Shown here: one piece after another, positions 45,011 through 55,560 of the stretch | Position numbering within the stretch: position 1 is the stretch's first letter | How the letters are laid out: each line of letters opens with the position of its first letter | Assembly (NCBI RefSeq): GCF_023091745.1 | Contig: NC_068912.1 | Span: 55,668,567-55,732,566 of the forward strand | Source: Budorcas taxicolor | Lineage: Eukaryota; Chordata; Mammalia; Artiodactyla; Bovidae | Direction of reading: 5' to 3' | Length of the DNA: 64,000 nucleotides | Notes under the pieces: generated by a model | Database searches by the model: none | What the model saw: the letters and a program-made list of their open reading frames with translations, nothing else | What the model was told of the DNA's origin: nothing | Translations under genes and position numbers: made by a program

Positions 45011-45630
45011 AAGACTAGATGTCTAATTACTTATAATAGTTTCCTCTTCACCAGTATATGCATCAAAATCTAAGAAAAGCTGGAAGAGGCAACAGTTAAG
45101 TAGGGTATAAATCCCATATTATTTAGATTTACCTAAATTCATGTATGATTCAGCAACTATATTTGAATAGTAGGTATTCTAGGGGGTCTTAAATTACTCT
45201 ATAGAGATTATTAACTTCTCAGCCTACTCCTCCAGCTCTTTCAAACTCTTTATGATGAATATTGATTACTGCTATCAGGAGGGCAGAATACTTAGAGAAA
45301 GTAGAGAAACTGTAGAGAAAAAGTTGAATGCATGGGAGCTGTAATTAGCATTATCCAAATGGTATTAAAATATTATTAAGGACTTGATGCTATCTTGGCA
45401 TTTTGTATACATATCTGTTGGAAGTTATTTGCCAGATTTATGGGAATAGCTGCCTTGGTGGAGAATTTATGACACAGGATGCTATGCTTCACAAGCATTA
45501 TCTACCAACTTCTTCAAGAGTCCTAGTAAGTATGGTGTTACAATTCACTGGCTTGCAAACTGCAGGGAATCCAACTCAAACTGTTTTAAACAAAACAGAG
45601 TTTATAGTCTTTCATATTTATTCACGTATC
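45011..45630. other. Unique spacer
   Basis: No repeat or gene recognised. Confidence 0.5.
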
Positions 45631-45642
45631 TAGAAAGACAAG

Positions 45643-45829
45643 ATGGAATTCCTGATGGCTCAGTGGTAAAAGAATCTGCCTGCATGAGGGAGACATGGGT
45701 TCAGTCCTTGGGTGGAGAAGATTCTCTGGAGAAGAAAATGGCAACCCACTCCAGTATCCATGAATAGAGGATCCTGGCAGTCCATGGAGTTGCAAGAGTC
45801 GATCATGACTTAGAGACTAACTCACCACC
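45643..45829 (+). mobile_element. Bov-tA SINE with 11-bp target-site duplication
   Basis: Plus strand: 'TGATGGCTCAGTGGTAAAAG' head, 'GAAGAAAATGGCAACCCACT' body, 'CATGACTTAGAGACTAACTC' tail. Flanked by AGAAAGACAAG (45632-45642) and AGAAAGTCAAG (45830-45840), one mismatch. Confidence 0.92.
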
Positions 45830-45978
45830 AGAAAGTCAAGAGAAAAAAAAAAGGTATTGCTATCAATTACTTGAACATTTAAAATAACATAAGCAAAGTA
45901 AAAATAGAATTTTAGCCATCTTAACTTTTTAAAATCACACAAGCAGAGCAATTATTTAAATTTATATTTAGATACTTC

Positions 45979-48700
45979 TATGCCCCAACCAGTAATGCTG
46001 AAGAAGCTGAAGTTGAACGGTTCTCTGAAGACCTACAAGACCTTCTAGAACTAACACCCCCAAAAGATGTCCTTTTCATTATAAGGGACTAGAATGCAAA
46101 AGTAGGAAGTCAAGAAATACTTGGAGTAACAGGCAAATTTGGTCTTGGAGTACAGAATGAAGCAGGGCAAAAGCTAATAGAGTTTTGCCAAGGGATTACA
46201 CTGGTCATAGCAAACACCCTCTTCAAACAACACAAGAGAAGACTCTACACATGGACATCACCAGATGGCCAATACCAAAATCAAATTGATTATATTCTTT
46301 TCAGCCAAAGATGGAGAAGCTCTATACAGTCAGCACAAACAAGACCAGGAGCTGACTGTGGCTCAGACCATGAACACCTTATTGCCAAATTCAGACTTAA
46401 ATTGAAGAAAGTAGGGAAAACAACTAGACCATTGAGGTATGACCTAAATTAAATCTCTTACAATTATACAGTGAAAGAAAATGAAAGGGAAGTCACTCAG
46501 TCATGTCTGACTCTTTGCGACCACATGAACTGTAGCCTACCAGGCTCCTCCTCCCATGGGATTTTCCAGGCAAGAATATTGGAGTGGGTTGCCATTTCCT
46601 TCTCCAAGAAATCTTCCCAACCCAGGGTTTGAACCCAGGTCTCCCACACTGTAGGCAGACGATTTACCATCTAAGCCACCAGGGAAGTCTGCAAATTCCA
46701 CAATTATACAGTAGAAGTGACAAATAGATTCAAGGGATTAGATCTGATAGACAGAGTGACTGAAGAACTATGGGCAGGGGTTTGTGACATTGTACAGGAG
46801 GCAGCAATCAAGACCATCCCCAAGAAAAACAAATGCAGAAAGGCAAATGGTTGTTTGAGGAGGCCTTACAAATAGCTGAGAAAAGAAAATATGTGAAAGG
46901 CAAAGGAGAAAAAGTAAGATATACCCATTTGAACATAGAGTTCCAAAGAATGGCAAGGAGAGATAAGAAAGCCTTCACAGTGATCAGTGCAAAGAAATAA
47001 GAGAAAAACAATAGAATGGGAAAGACTAGAGATCTCTTCAGGAAAATCAGAGATACCAAAGGAACATTTCATGTAAAGATAGGCACAATAAAGGACAGAA
47101 CTGGTATGGACCTAACAGAAGCAGATGATATTAAGAAAAGGTGGCAAGAATATATAGAAGAACTATACAAAAAAAAAAAAAGATCTTCGTGACCCATATA
47201 TAACCACTTTGGTGTGATCAGTTACCTAGAGCCAAACATCCTGGAATGCGAGGTCAAGTGGGCTTTAGGAAGCATCACTATGAACAAAGCTAGTGGAGGT
47301 GATGGAATTCCAGTTGAACTATTTCAAACCCTAAAAGATAATGCTGTGAAAGTGTTGCACTCAATGTGCCAGCAAATTGGGAAAACTTGGCAGTGACCAC
47401 AGAACTGGAAAAGGTCAGTTTTCATTCCAATCCCAAAGAAAGGCAATGCCAAAGAATGCTCAAACTACTGCACAATTGCACTCATCTCACACGCTAGTAA
47501 AGTAATGCTCAAAATTCTCCAAGCCAGGCTTCAACAATTCATGAACTATGAACTTCCAGGTGTTGGCTGGATTTAGAAAAGGCAGAGGAACCAGAGATCA
47601 AATTGCCAACATCCGTTGGATCATCAAAAAAGCAAGAGAGTTACAGAAAAATATCTACTTCTGCTTTATTGACTATGAGAAAACCTTTGACTGTGTGGAT
47701 CACAATAAACTGTGGAATATTCTTAAAGAGAATAGCAGACCATCCAACCTGCATCTTGAGAAATCTGTGTGCAAGTCAGGAAGCAACAGTTAGAACTGGA
47801 CATGGAACAACAGACTTGTTCCAAATTGGGAAAGGAGTATGTCAAGGCTGTATATTGTCACCCTGCTTATTTAACTTATATGCAGAGTACATCATGCAAA
47901 AGGCTGGGCTGGAGGAAGCAAAAGCTGAAATCAAGATTGCCGGAAGAAATATCAATAACCTCAGATATGCAGATGACACCACCCTTATGGCAGAAAGTGA
48001 AGAGGAGCTAAGGAGCCTCTTGATGAAAGTGAAAGAAGAGAGTGAAAAAGTTGGCTTAAAACTCAACATTCAGAAAATGAAGATTAGGCATCCAGTCTCA
48101 TCACTTCATGGCAAATAGATGGGGAAACAATGGAAACAGTGACAGACTTAATTTTGGGGGGCACCAAAATCACTGTAGATGGGACTGCAGCCATGAAATT
48201 AAAAGACACTTTCTCCTTGGAAGAAAAGTTGTGACCAACCCAGACATCATATTAAAAAGCAGAGACATTACTTTGACAGCAAAGGTCCATCTAGTTAAAG
48301 CTATGGTTTTCCAGTAGTCATGTATGGATACGAGAGATGGACTATTAAGAAAGCTGAGTGACAAAAAATTTATGCTTTTGAACTGTGGTGTTAGAGAAGA
48401 CTCTTGAGAGTCCCTTGGACAGCAAGGAGAACCAACCAGTCCATCCTAAAGGAAATCAGTCCTGATTATTCATTGGAAGCACTGATGCTGAAGCTGAAGC
48501 TCCAATACTTTGACTACCTGATGGGAAGGAACTGACTCATTTGAGAAGACCCTGATGTTGAGAAAGATTGAAGGCAGGAGGAGAAGGGAATGACAGAGGA
48601 TGAGATGGTTGGATGGCATCACCGACTCAATGGACATGAGCTTGAGTAAACTCTAGGAGTTGCTGATAGACAGGGAGGCCTGGCATGCTGCAGTCATAGG
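45979..48700 (+). pseudogene. BovB endonuclease-RT remnant (copy 7)
   Basis: The endonuclease segment loses GDWNA to a TAG at 46090-46092. The frame is then cut by the SINE insertion. RT pieces are open at 47214-47396 (ASGGDGIPVEL, ended by TGG-to-TGA), 47548-47793 (FIDYEKTFDCVDH, motif A altered) and 47603-48118 (GVCQGCILSPCLF and an intact LRYADDTTL). Small deletions near 47570 and 47745 shift the frame. Non-functional. Confidence 0.88.
46473..46699 (-). mobile_element. Bov-tA SINE inside BovB, perfect 13-bp TSD
   Basis: Minus-strand SINE ('CAGTCATGTCTGACTCTTTG' to 'ATCTAAGCCACCAGGGAAGT') flanked by ACAATTATACAGT at 46460-46472 and 46700-46712. The duplicated bases are native BovB sequence, which proves insertion into a pre-existing BovB. 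Confidence 0.95.
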
Positions 48701-48779
48701 ATCCCAAAGAGTCTGACATGACTGAGTGACTGAACTTAGATACTTCAATTAATTTCTTAGCCTTGCCTATCTTAACACC

Positions 48780-49365
48780 TCTCAAAAATCAATGTGGACA
48801 GTGACTGCAGCCAGGAAATTAAAAGATGCCTGTTCCTGGGAAGAAAAGCAATGATAAACCTAGACAGTGTATTAAAAAGCAGAGATATCACTTTGCCAAC
48901 AAATATCTGTATGGTCAAAGCTATGGTTTTTCCACTAATCATGTACAGATGTTAGAGTTGGATCATAAATAAGGCTGAGTATTGAAGAAGTGTTGCTTTT
49001 GAACTGTGGCATTGGAAAAGACTCTTGAGAATCCCTTGGACAGCATGGAGATCAAACTAGTCAATCGTAAAGGAAATCAGTCCTGAATATTCATTGGAAG
49101 GACTGATGTGAATCTGAAGCTCCAATACTTTGGCCATCTGATGCTAAGAGCTAACTCATTGGAAAAGACCCTGATGCTGGGAAAGATTGGGTGCAAGAGG
49201 AGAAGGGGATGACAGAGGATGAGATGGTTGGATTACATCACTGACTCAATGGACAGGAGTCTGAGCAAAATCCAGGAGATAGTGAAGGACAGTGAAGCCT
49301 GATGTGCTGTAGTCCATGGGATTGCAAAGAGTCAGACATGATTTAGTGACTGAAAAACAGGAAAC
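48780..49365 (+). mobile_element. BovB LINE 3' end (copy 8) with 9-bp TSD
   Basis: The last ~570 bp of BovB, more diverged than copy 7. Flanked by a perfect CTTAACACC at 48771-48779 and 49366-49374. Its truncation point coincides, within a few bases, with that of copy 1. Coding is dead, with several in-frame stops (for example TAG in 'ATGTTAGAGTTGG' near 48953). Confidence 0.9.
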
Positions 49366-49384
49366 CTTAACACCATGTTATAGC

Positions 49385-49668
49385 CATGGGGTGGGTAATT
49401 TTGTGTGTCAGTTTGTCTTAGCCTCAGGTTGACTTGATTAAACCTCATTCTGGATGTGTCTATAACAGTGTTCAGGATGAACTGAACATTTGAACTGGTA
49501 GACAGTTTAAAGTGATTGCCCTCCTAGTGTGAGTGGGCCTCATCCAACCTGATAGAAGCTTGAGATTCCATCTCTCTGCCTGTTTTTAAGCTGGAACATT
49601 AATCTTCTGCCATTGGACTAGAAGTACACCATTAGCGGAACTTCTCCGCCTTCATAATCACATGACTA
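49385..49668 (+). mobile_element. Old mammalian LTR fragment (ERVL/MLT2-like)
   Basis: 'TAATTTTGTGTGTCAGTTTG', 'CATTCTGGATGTGTCTATAA', 'AACATTTGAACTGGTAGACA', 'GATTGCCCTCCTAGTGTGAG', 'GTGGGCCTCATCCAACCTGA' and 'CTTCATAATCACATGACTAT' match, in order, a common old retroviral LTR of placental mammals. I believe it is of the ERVL class, but the family name is from memory. Confidence 0.55.
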
Positions 49669-49712
49669 TCTCTGTCTGTCTGTCTGTCTCTCTCTGTATA
49701 TATACATACAAA
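49669..49712. repeat. (CTGT)n / (TC)n / TA microsatellite
   Basis: CTGTCTGTCTGTCTGTCTCT followed by CTCTGTATATATACATAC, at the end of the LTR-like fragment. Confidence 0.85.
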
Positions 49713-50620
49713 CCATTGTATTCTTTCAGTTACCATGGTGAATCCTAATACAAGATGTTCTTTTCAGAAGAATATATTTTTTTCAATATGATCTCTTTAT
49801 TTTTGCTATCATAAATTCCTTGCAATGCTCTTTGAAATTGTGGTCTAAGGTTAATAAACTTGAAATCTTTGACATCCTCAATTAATTTTTCTGTTATTCT
49901 ACAATATTTTGAAATGAGAAAAATGTTTTCTCTATAAATGTTAAGGTATCAGGTAACTTCAGATCTTATTCTGCAAAATGAAGAATCTTCTCAAATTTAC
50001 TTCTTTTATATGGAAATATGTAAGTAGTTCAGGACAAATATTTTCACAATTACTATATTTTTGTCTCTCTTCTTTAACAAATACTTCTGCAATGTTTGAC
50101 AACTACAAATAAGTTTTTCTATTCATGATTTTTGAATGTTTTGCCAGCTATAGATGCTGTAAAATCACAAAAGTTCTCAATTTCATCCAATTTCAGTACA
50201 TAACACAGATTTATTCAATTAATAATAGGAAATCTATTGTAGGATTCTTCCCAAGCACAGTTATAAAATTTTATCATATAACATCTCACAATTAAACAAA
50301 TTTGATCATTTTATTTGTCCTTTATGTTCACAACTACAATTTATTAAAAATTCAAAAGGTTATTGATATTCTATTAGTGTAGTAATTTGATTAAATATTT
50401 TCAACTGCTTTTGCACAAAACACAACTAAAATTTGGGATCATTTATAAAAACATATATTTATGAAACAAGAAGTTTGCTTTAAAAAGCAGTTCTTCAAAA
50501 GTGCAAACATTTCTAAAACCCATTTGATATAGATAATGAAGAGACAAAGCTTGTATTGCCATATATAAGTTCTGTTTTTTTTTAATTCAACATCAGTGTT
50601 GTCAAATTTTGTTGTTTAGC
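49713..50620. other. Unique AT-rich spacer
   Basis: Very AT-rich, no repeat or gene recognised. Confidence 0.5.
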
Positions 50621-50623
50621 TAC

Positions 50624-50661
50624 TCTGTGTGTGTATGTGTGTGTGTGCACGTGCACACACA
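50624..50661. repeat. (TG)n with 22-bp perfect palindrome
   Basis: TG repeat from 50626 ends in GTGTGTGCAC/GTGCACACAC. The perfect self-complementary stretch is 50640-50661, centred between 50650 and 50651. Confidence 0.85.
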
Positions 50662-50763
50662 ACTACAGCTTCTATTTTCCTTGGTGGTCTATCTCAAATT
50701 ATTTGAACATGATTACAAATTATGTGTACATCAAAATCAATCCCTAGTATATGTCTGCTTCAT

Positions 50764-50952
50764 CGGTTCAGTTCAGTTCAGTCGCTCAGTCGTGTCCGAC
50801 TCTTTGCGACCCCATGAATCATAGCACGCCAGGCCTCCCTGTCCATCACCATCTCCCAGAGTTCACTCAGACTCACGTCCACTGAGTCCGTGATGCCATC
50901 CAGCCATCTCATCCTGGGTCATCCCCTTCTCCTCCTGCCCCCAATCTCTCTT
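50764..50952 (-). mobile_element. BovB LINE 3' end (copy 9, minus), 190 bp
   Basis: 'GGTTCAGTTCAGTTCAGTCG' to 'CTCCTCCTGCCCCCAATCTC'. It breaks off where an L1 3' end begins. Strong match to the canonical 3' tail, so probably not old. Non-coding antisense frames only. Confidence 0.9.
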
Positions 50953-51890
50953 TAAAAAATTGTGGTGTAGTTGATTTATAATGTTGTGTCAACATCTTCT
51001 GTAAGCAAAGTGAGTCAGTTTTACACATATATTTTGGCCAGCAGTGCAGGAGACCCTGGTTCGATTCCTGGGTCAGGAAGATCCCCTGGAGAAGGGATAG
51101 GCTACCCATTCCAATATTCTTGGGCTTCCCTTATGGCTCAGCTGGTAAAGAATCTGCCTGCAATACAGGAGACCTGGTTTGATTCCTGGGTTGGGAAGAT
51201 CCTCTGAAGAAGGAAAAGGCTACCCACTCCAGAATTCTGGCCTGGAGAATTCCATGGACTACAGTCCATGGGATCGGCAAAGATCAGACACGACTGAGTG
51301 ACTCTTACTTCACTTTCACATTCTTTTTAAAATATTCTTTTCTGTTATTATTTATCCCAGGAGATTGAATATAGTTCCCTGTGCTATACTGTAAGACCTT
51401 GTTGTTTATCCATTCTAAATGTAATAGTTTGCATCTATCAACTCCAAATTCCCAGTCCATCTCTCTCCTTCCCTCCCTCCTCCTTGACAACCACAAATCT
51501 GATCTCTATGTCTATGTATGTCTGTGAGTCTATTTCTGTTTTGTAGATAGGTTCATTTGTGCCATAGTTTACATTCCATATATAAGTAATATTATATGGT
51601 ATTTGTCTTTTTCTGACTTAACTTCATTTAATATGATAATTTCTAATTGCATCCATGTTGCTGCATATGGCATTACTTCTCATTTTTATGGCTGGATAGT
51701 ATTCCTTTGTATATATGCACCACATCTTCTTTATCCGTGTCTGTCCATGGACATTTAGGTTGTTTCCATGTGTTGACTATTGTGAATAGTGCTGCTTGAA
51801 CATAAGAGTGCAAGTAGTTTTTGAATTATTGTTTTATCTGGTTATGTGCCCAGGAGGGGGATTGCTGGATAATATGGTAATTCTGTTTTT
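50953..51890 (-). mobile_element. L1 LINE 3' end (minus), interrupted by SINEs
   Basis: 'TTTAAAAAATTGTGGTGTAG' (50952-50971) and 'TTGATTTATAATGTTGTGTC' open the reversed 3' UTR. After the SINEs it resumes at about 51319 ('TTCTTTTTAAAATATTC') with 'GAATATAGTTCCCTGTGCTA', 'CCTTGTTGTTTATCCATTCT', 'CATCCATGTTGCTGCATATG', 'ATGCACCACATCTTCTTTAT' and 'GGGATTGCTGGATAATATGG'. 5'-truncated near 51890. Confidence 0.88.
51041..51318 (+). mobile_element. Bov-tA half-unit plus complete Bov-tA, inside L1
   Basis: 51041-51123 is a tRNA-head segment ('GCAGTGCAGGAGACCCTGGT' to 'CCCATTCCAATATTCTTG'). 51124-51318 is a full unit ('GGCTTCCCTTATGGCTCAGC' to 'CACGACTGAGTGACTCTTAC'). The arrangement mirrors 31090-31412 in reverse orientation. 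Confidence 0.9.
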
Positions 51891-52760
51891 CCATATACCT
51901 CAATTTAGTGAGAACTCTGTTTTTACCATACTAATGTATTTTTAAATTTTTATATTTTTGTTATCAAACAAAGCAATTGTGACTTCAAGATTTTACTTTT
52001 GAATTTATTTCACAATAGCATTCAACAACAGCAATATTTTATCTTTAACGTTATTAACTTCCAAAGCCTTACTTAGATTTAAGGTATGGTATGAAAAATT
52101 TTAACCAGCATTAAAATTAACTTATTTTCTTTCTGAAGCATCTAATGATTCTGCTAGGACACTGGTATTACTTTTTCTGCTAATGAACTCAACATGCCAA
52201 CAGCTATCACTTCATTTTTTATTCATTCAAAATAAAACGTAAGTTGAAAATAAAAACAATTAACTTAAAACTATAATCCCTTGATCTAAATGAAAAGTCT
52301 TGGCTCTTAGAGTGATTTGTAAAACCTACATTCTGTAGCTGCATCAGTTAAATTATCTTTTTTTCAGCCCAGATTTTGAAACAATCACTAACTTTTGAAA
52401 TAGATACTGATGTTACATCAGGAGATTTTTATCTTCCAGTTTTCATGTTGGTAATATAATTTATGGCTTCCAGAATAAGCAGTAAACATTGATAAGCATT
52501 ATGAGAAAATTACGCATTAAAGTCACCAAGAGAAATAAACAAATAGCACTTTTACTTTGTTTAACATACATTTTGAGCTCATTGCTATTGAAATGTTGTA
52601 GTTCAAAAATTGATTAACTTTGCCAAAAATTAAATAGTTGTATGTCAGTATAAAGCAATAGCAAAATCTCTATACTAAGGCTATTCAGCATATACAATAT
52701 ACGTTCTATAAAAGAACTGTTTAGTCTTATTTCATGCATACATTTCATGTATACATAAAC
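51891..52760. other. Unique AT-rich spacer
   Basis: No repeat or gene recognised. Confidence 0.5.
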
Positions 52761-52769
52761 CATGTTTCC

Positions 52770-53293
52770 CTCAGTTCTCACTGATCCTTGATTGGCAACC
52801 TGGTACTTTTATGCATCTCACAGGATGGAGCTGGGGCTCCTGTATACCAATGATTGGCAGAGTAGGTGGCATCATATGTCCCTCCAGTACCATCTGAGAC
52901 CAGAAAGAAGTAGACTGTCCCCTGCTATGTACTTACAGGACCTGTGCATGCTCCCTTGAAATGGAAGCCTCAGTTATACTGCATTTGGAAATAAATATAG
53001 CAGAATGTTCTTGGTCATCTTTCATCTCTCACCACATGTTAAAGTGAAAACTGGATTGACTACACACGTTACTCACACAATATGGAATAGACCATGCCAA
53101 GAACTGGGATATATTACAGAATGGAAGCCTACCAAACCTATTCCAATTTATCTTAAGAAATTGCCATTAGGGACTCATAATATAAAACCAAATAAAATAT
53201 CACACCAGCTGACATTAATTGTACCCCCGGATAAAACAGAATTTCTTGTCACCCTAGGCACAGGAATAGCAAGTACAAACTTAGGAAATGCCT
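52770..53293 (+). pseudogene. Possible endogenous retroviral env remnant
   Basis: A plus-strand frame open at 53005-53292 (96 codons) follows a stretch readable in the same frame but broken by stops. The C-terminal third (near 53236-53285) has a Pro-rich segment followed by a small-residue-rich hydrophobic run containing GTGIAS, reminiscent of the surface/transmembrane junction and fusion peptide of retroviral envelope proteins. No LTR, gag or pol was seen nearby, and no furin-type site is apparent. BovB copy 10 inserted directly after it. The assignment is inference from general character only. It could also be part of another unrecognised repeat. Confidence 0.3.
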
Positions 53294-53305
53294 AAGTAAG
53301 TTTCA

Positions 53306-54843
53306 GTGGTGTGACCACTCATCTAGAGCCAGACATCCTGGAATGTGAAGTCAAGTGGGCCTTAGAAAGCATCACTACGAACAAAGCTAGTGGAGGTGAT
53401 GGAATTCCAGTGGAGCTATTTCAAATCCTGAAAAATGATGCTGTGAAAGTGCTGCACTCAACATGCCAGCAAATTTGGAAAACTCAGCAGTGGCCACAGG
53501 ACTGGAAAAGGTCAGTTTTCATTCCAATCCCAAAGAAAGGCAATGCCAAAGAATGCTCAGACTACCACACAATTGCACTCTTCTCACACGCTAGTGAAGT
53601 AATGCTCAAAATTCTTCAAGCCAGGCTTCAGCAATATGTGAACTGTGAACTTCCAGATGTTCAAGCTGGTTTTAGAAAAGGCAGAGGAACCAGAGATGAA
53701 ATTGCCAACATCCGCTGGATCATGGAAAAAGCAAGAGAGTTCCAGAAAAACATCTATTTCTGCTTTACTGACTATGCCAAAGCCTTTGACTGTGTGGATC
53801 ATAATAAACTGTGGAAAATTCTTCAAGAGATGGGAATACCAGACCACCTGACCTGCCTCTTGAGAAATCTGTATGCAGGTCAGGAAGCAACAGTTAGAAC
53901 TGGACATGGAACAACAGACTGGTTCCAAATAGGAAAAGGAGTCCATCAAGGCTGTATATTGTCACCTTGCTTATTTAACTTATATGCAGAGAATATCATG
54001 ATAAATGCTGGACTGGAAGAAACACAAGCTGGAATCAAGATTGCCAGGAGAAACATCAATAACCTCAGATATGCAGAAGACACCACCCTTATGGAAGAAA
54101 GTGAAGAGGAACTAAACAGCCTCTTGATGAAAGTGAAAGAAGAGAGTGAAAAAATTGGCTTAAAGCTCAACATTCAGAAAATGAAGATCATGGCATCCGG
54201 TCCCAACACTTCATGGGAAACAGATGGGGAAACAGTGGAAACAGTGTCAGACTTTTTGGGCTCCAAAATCCCTGCAGATGGTGATTGCAGCCATGAAATT
54301 AAAAGATGCTTACTCCTTGGAAGAAACGTTATGACCAATCTAGATAGCATATTCAAAAGCAGAGACATTACTTTGCTGACTAAGGTCTGTCTAGTGAAGG
54401 CTATGGTTTTTCCAGTAGTCATGTATGGATGTAAGAGTTGGACTGGGAAGAAGGCTGAGTGCCAAAGAATTGATGCTTTTGAACTGTGGTGTTGGAGAAG
54501 ACTCTTGAGAGTCCCTTGGACTGCAAGGAGATCCAACCAGTCCATTCTGAAGGAGATCAGCCCTTGGATTTCTTTGGAAGGAATGATGCTAAAGCTGAAA
54601 CTCCAGTACTTTGGCCACCTCATGCGAAGAGTTGACTCATTGGAAAAGACTCTGATGCTGGGAGGGATTGGGGGCAGGAGTAGAAGGGGACGACAGAGGA
54701 TGAGATTGCTGGATGGCATCACTGACTCGATGGACATGAGTCTGAGTGAACTCCGGGAGATGGTGATGGACAGGGAGGCCTGGCGTGCTGCGATTCATGG
54801 GATCGCCAAGAGTCAGACACGACTGAGTGACTGAACTGAACTG
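53306..54843 (+). mobile_element. BovB LINE copy 10, youngest-looking, 12-bp TSD
   Basis: 5'-truncated just upstream of the RT ('GGTGTGACCACTCATCTAGA' at 53308) and ends with the tail 'GACTGAGTGACTGAACTGAA' near 54843. Flanked by AAGTAAGTTTCA (53294-53305) and AAGTAAGGTTCA (54844-54855), one mismatch. It is the only BovB here with a single open frame along its whole coding length. Confidence 0.95.
53311..54834 (+). CDS. BovB reverse transcriptase, 507-residue open frame lacking the endonuclease
   Basis: In the intact element this region is the RT and C-terminal part of a larger endonuclease-RT protein that copies element RNA at nicked chromosomal DNA. Residues 24-36 carry NKASGGDGIPVEL (RT block 1), followed by WKRSVFIPIPKKG (block 2), QAGFRKGRGTRDE (block 3), FTDYAKAFDCVDH (motif A), GVHQGCILSPCLF (motif B; the family norm has Arg or Cys where His is) and GLKLNIQKMKI (motif D). 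Motif C is YAED, not YADD: codon GAA at 54076-54078 puts Glu in place of the first catalytic Asp. A 6-base in-frame deletion shortens the segment before LGSKI. The C-terminal RRIDAFELWCW-type block and RRLLRVPWT are intact, and the stop is the usual TGA at the tail. The ATG is an internal Met created by truncation and not a native start. No promoter is visible. Probably never translated and catalytically impaired. Confidence 0.75.
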   Translation: MTTHLEPDILECEVKWALESITTNKASGGDGIPVELFQILKNDAVKVLHSTCQQIWKTQQWPQDWKRSVFIPIPKKGNAKECSDYHTIALFSHASEVMLKILQARLQQYVNCELPDVQAGFRKGRGTRDEIANIRWIMEKAREFQKNIYFCFTDYAKAFDCVDHNKLWKILQEMGIPDHLTCLLRNLYAGQEATVRTGHGTTDWFQIGKGVHQGCILSPCLFNLYAENIMINAGLEETQAGIKIARRNINNLRYAEDTTLMEESEEELNSLLMKVKEESEKIGLKLNIQKMKIMASGPNTSWETDGETVETVSDFLGSKIPADGDCSHEIKRCLLLGRNVMTNLDSIFKSRDITLLTKVCLVKAMVFPVVMYGCKSWTGKKAECQRIDAFELWCWRRLLRVPWTARRSNQSILKEISPWISLEGMMLKLKLQYFGHLMRRVDSLEKTLMLGGIGGRSRRGRQRMRLLDGITDSMDMSLSELREMVMDREAWRAAIHGIAKSQTRLSD

Positions 54844-54909
54844 AAGTAAGGTTCACTAGGTGTGAGGAAGAAAGACAATGAGAGAGTAACAGAGAACTAT
54901 TTAGACTCA

Positions 54910-55560
54910 ATTCATAAAGAGCCTTGCATGCCATGGGAATATTTTAAGTTTTATTTTATATAATTGAATAAGGCTTTGAAAGACATTGATCTGATCGATG
55001 TTTAAAAGATCATTGCGTTGCTGTGTGGAGAGCAGACTACGTAGGTTGTGAATGAAGAAGGAAAGACTGTTAGGACACCATTGCTATTGTCAAGCAAAAG
55101 GTGATGGTGTTTAAGACTGGAATGAAATGCATGGATATGGTGAGAAATGGTCAATTTGGGGAAATATTTTAAACGTATATCTGATGGAAGATGCTGATGA
55201 ATTGAATGTGTGGAGTAAGAGAAAGATACAAGTCAAGGTTTTACTATCAGCCTCTGGAGGAATGTTAGTACCCTGTACAGAGATGAGAAAGATTATGAGA
55301 AGAGCAGCTCAAAAAGGGAACTAGGAGTGCTCTGTGTTTGTAAAGGTTAAGTCTGACATAACTGCTAAGCATCCATATGAAAGTTGGAGAGGATATTTGG
55401 ACATACGCATTGTGGACTGGTTGGGCGTAAGAAGTATAAATAGGAATTATGAGCATAGAGGTGATATTAACAACCACGGGATGATAGGATTGCTCAGAGA
55501 GTGGGTATAGATAAAGAAGAGAATTGCTGACTGAGACCTTGAGCACTATAGTAATTATTT
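54910..55560 (-). mobile_element. Ancient L2 LINE 3' region (minus)
   Basis: Reads as reversed L2: 'GAGCCTTGCATGCCATGGGA', 'GATCATTGCGTTGCTGTGTG', 'GAGAGCAGACTACG', 'GAAATGGTCAATTTGGGG', 'GTGGAGTAAGAGAAAGATAC', 'GTGGGTATAGATAAAGAAGA' in the expected order. The 135-codon minus frame at 55265-55672 crosses its left portion without L2 protein similarity that I can see and is treated as chance. Confidence 0.7.

Larger units (their letters stand above)
45979..48735 (+). mobile_element. BovB LINE copy 7 with perfect 11-bp TSD, split by a SINE
   Basis: 5'-truncated at the endonuclease ('TATGCCCCAACCAGTAATGC' at 45979) and ends at the tail 'GACTGAGTGACTGAAC' near 48735. The perfect direct repeat TTAGATACTTC at 45968-45978 and 48736-48746 defines the insertion. 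A Bov-tA interrupts it at 46473-46699. It carries the G6 marker at 48156-48161. Confidence 0.93.
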
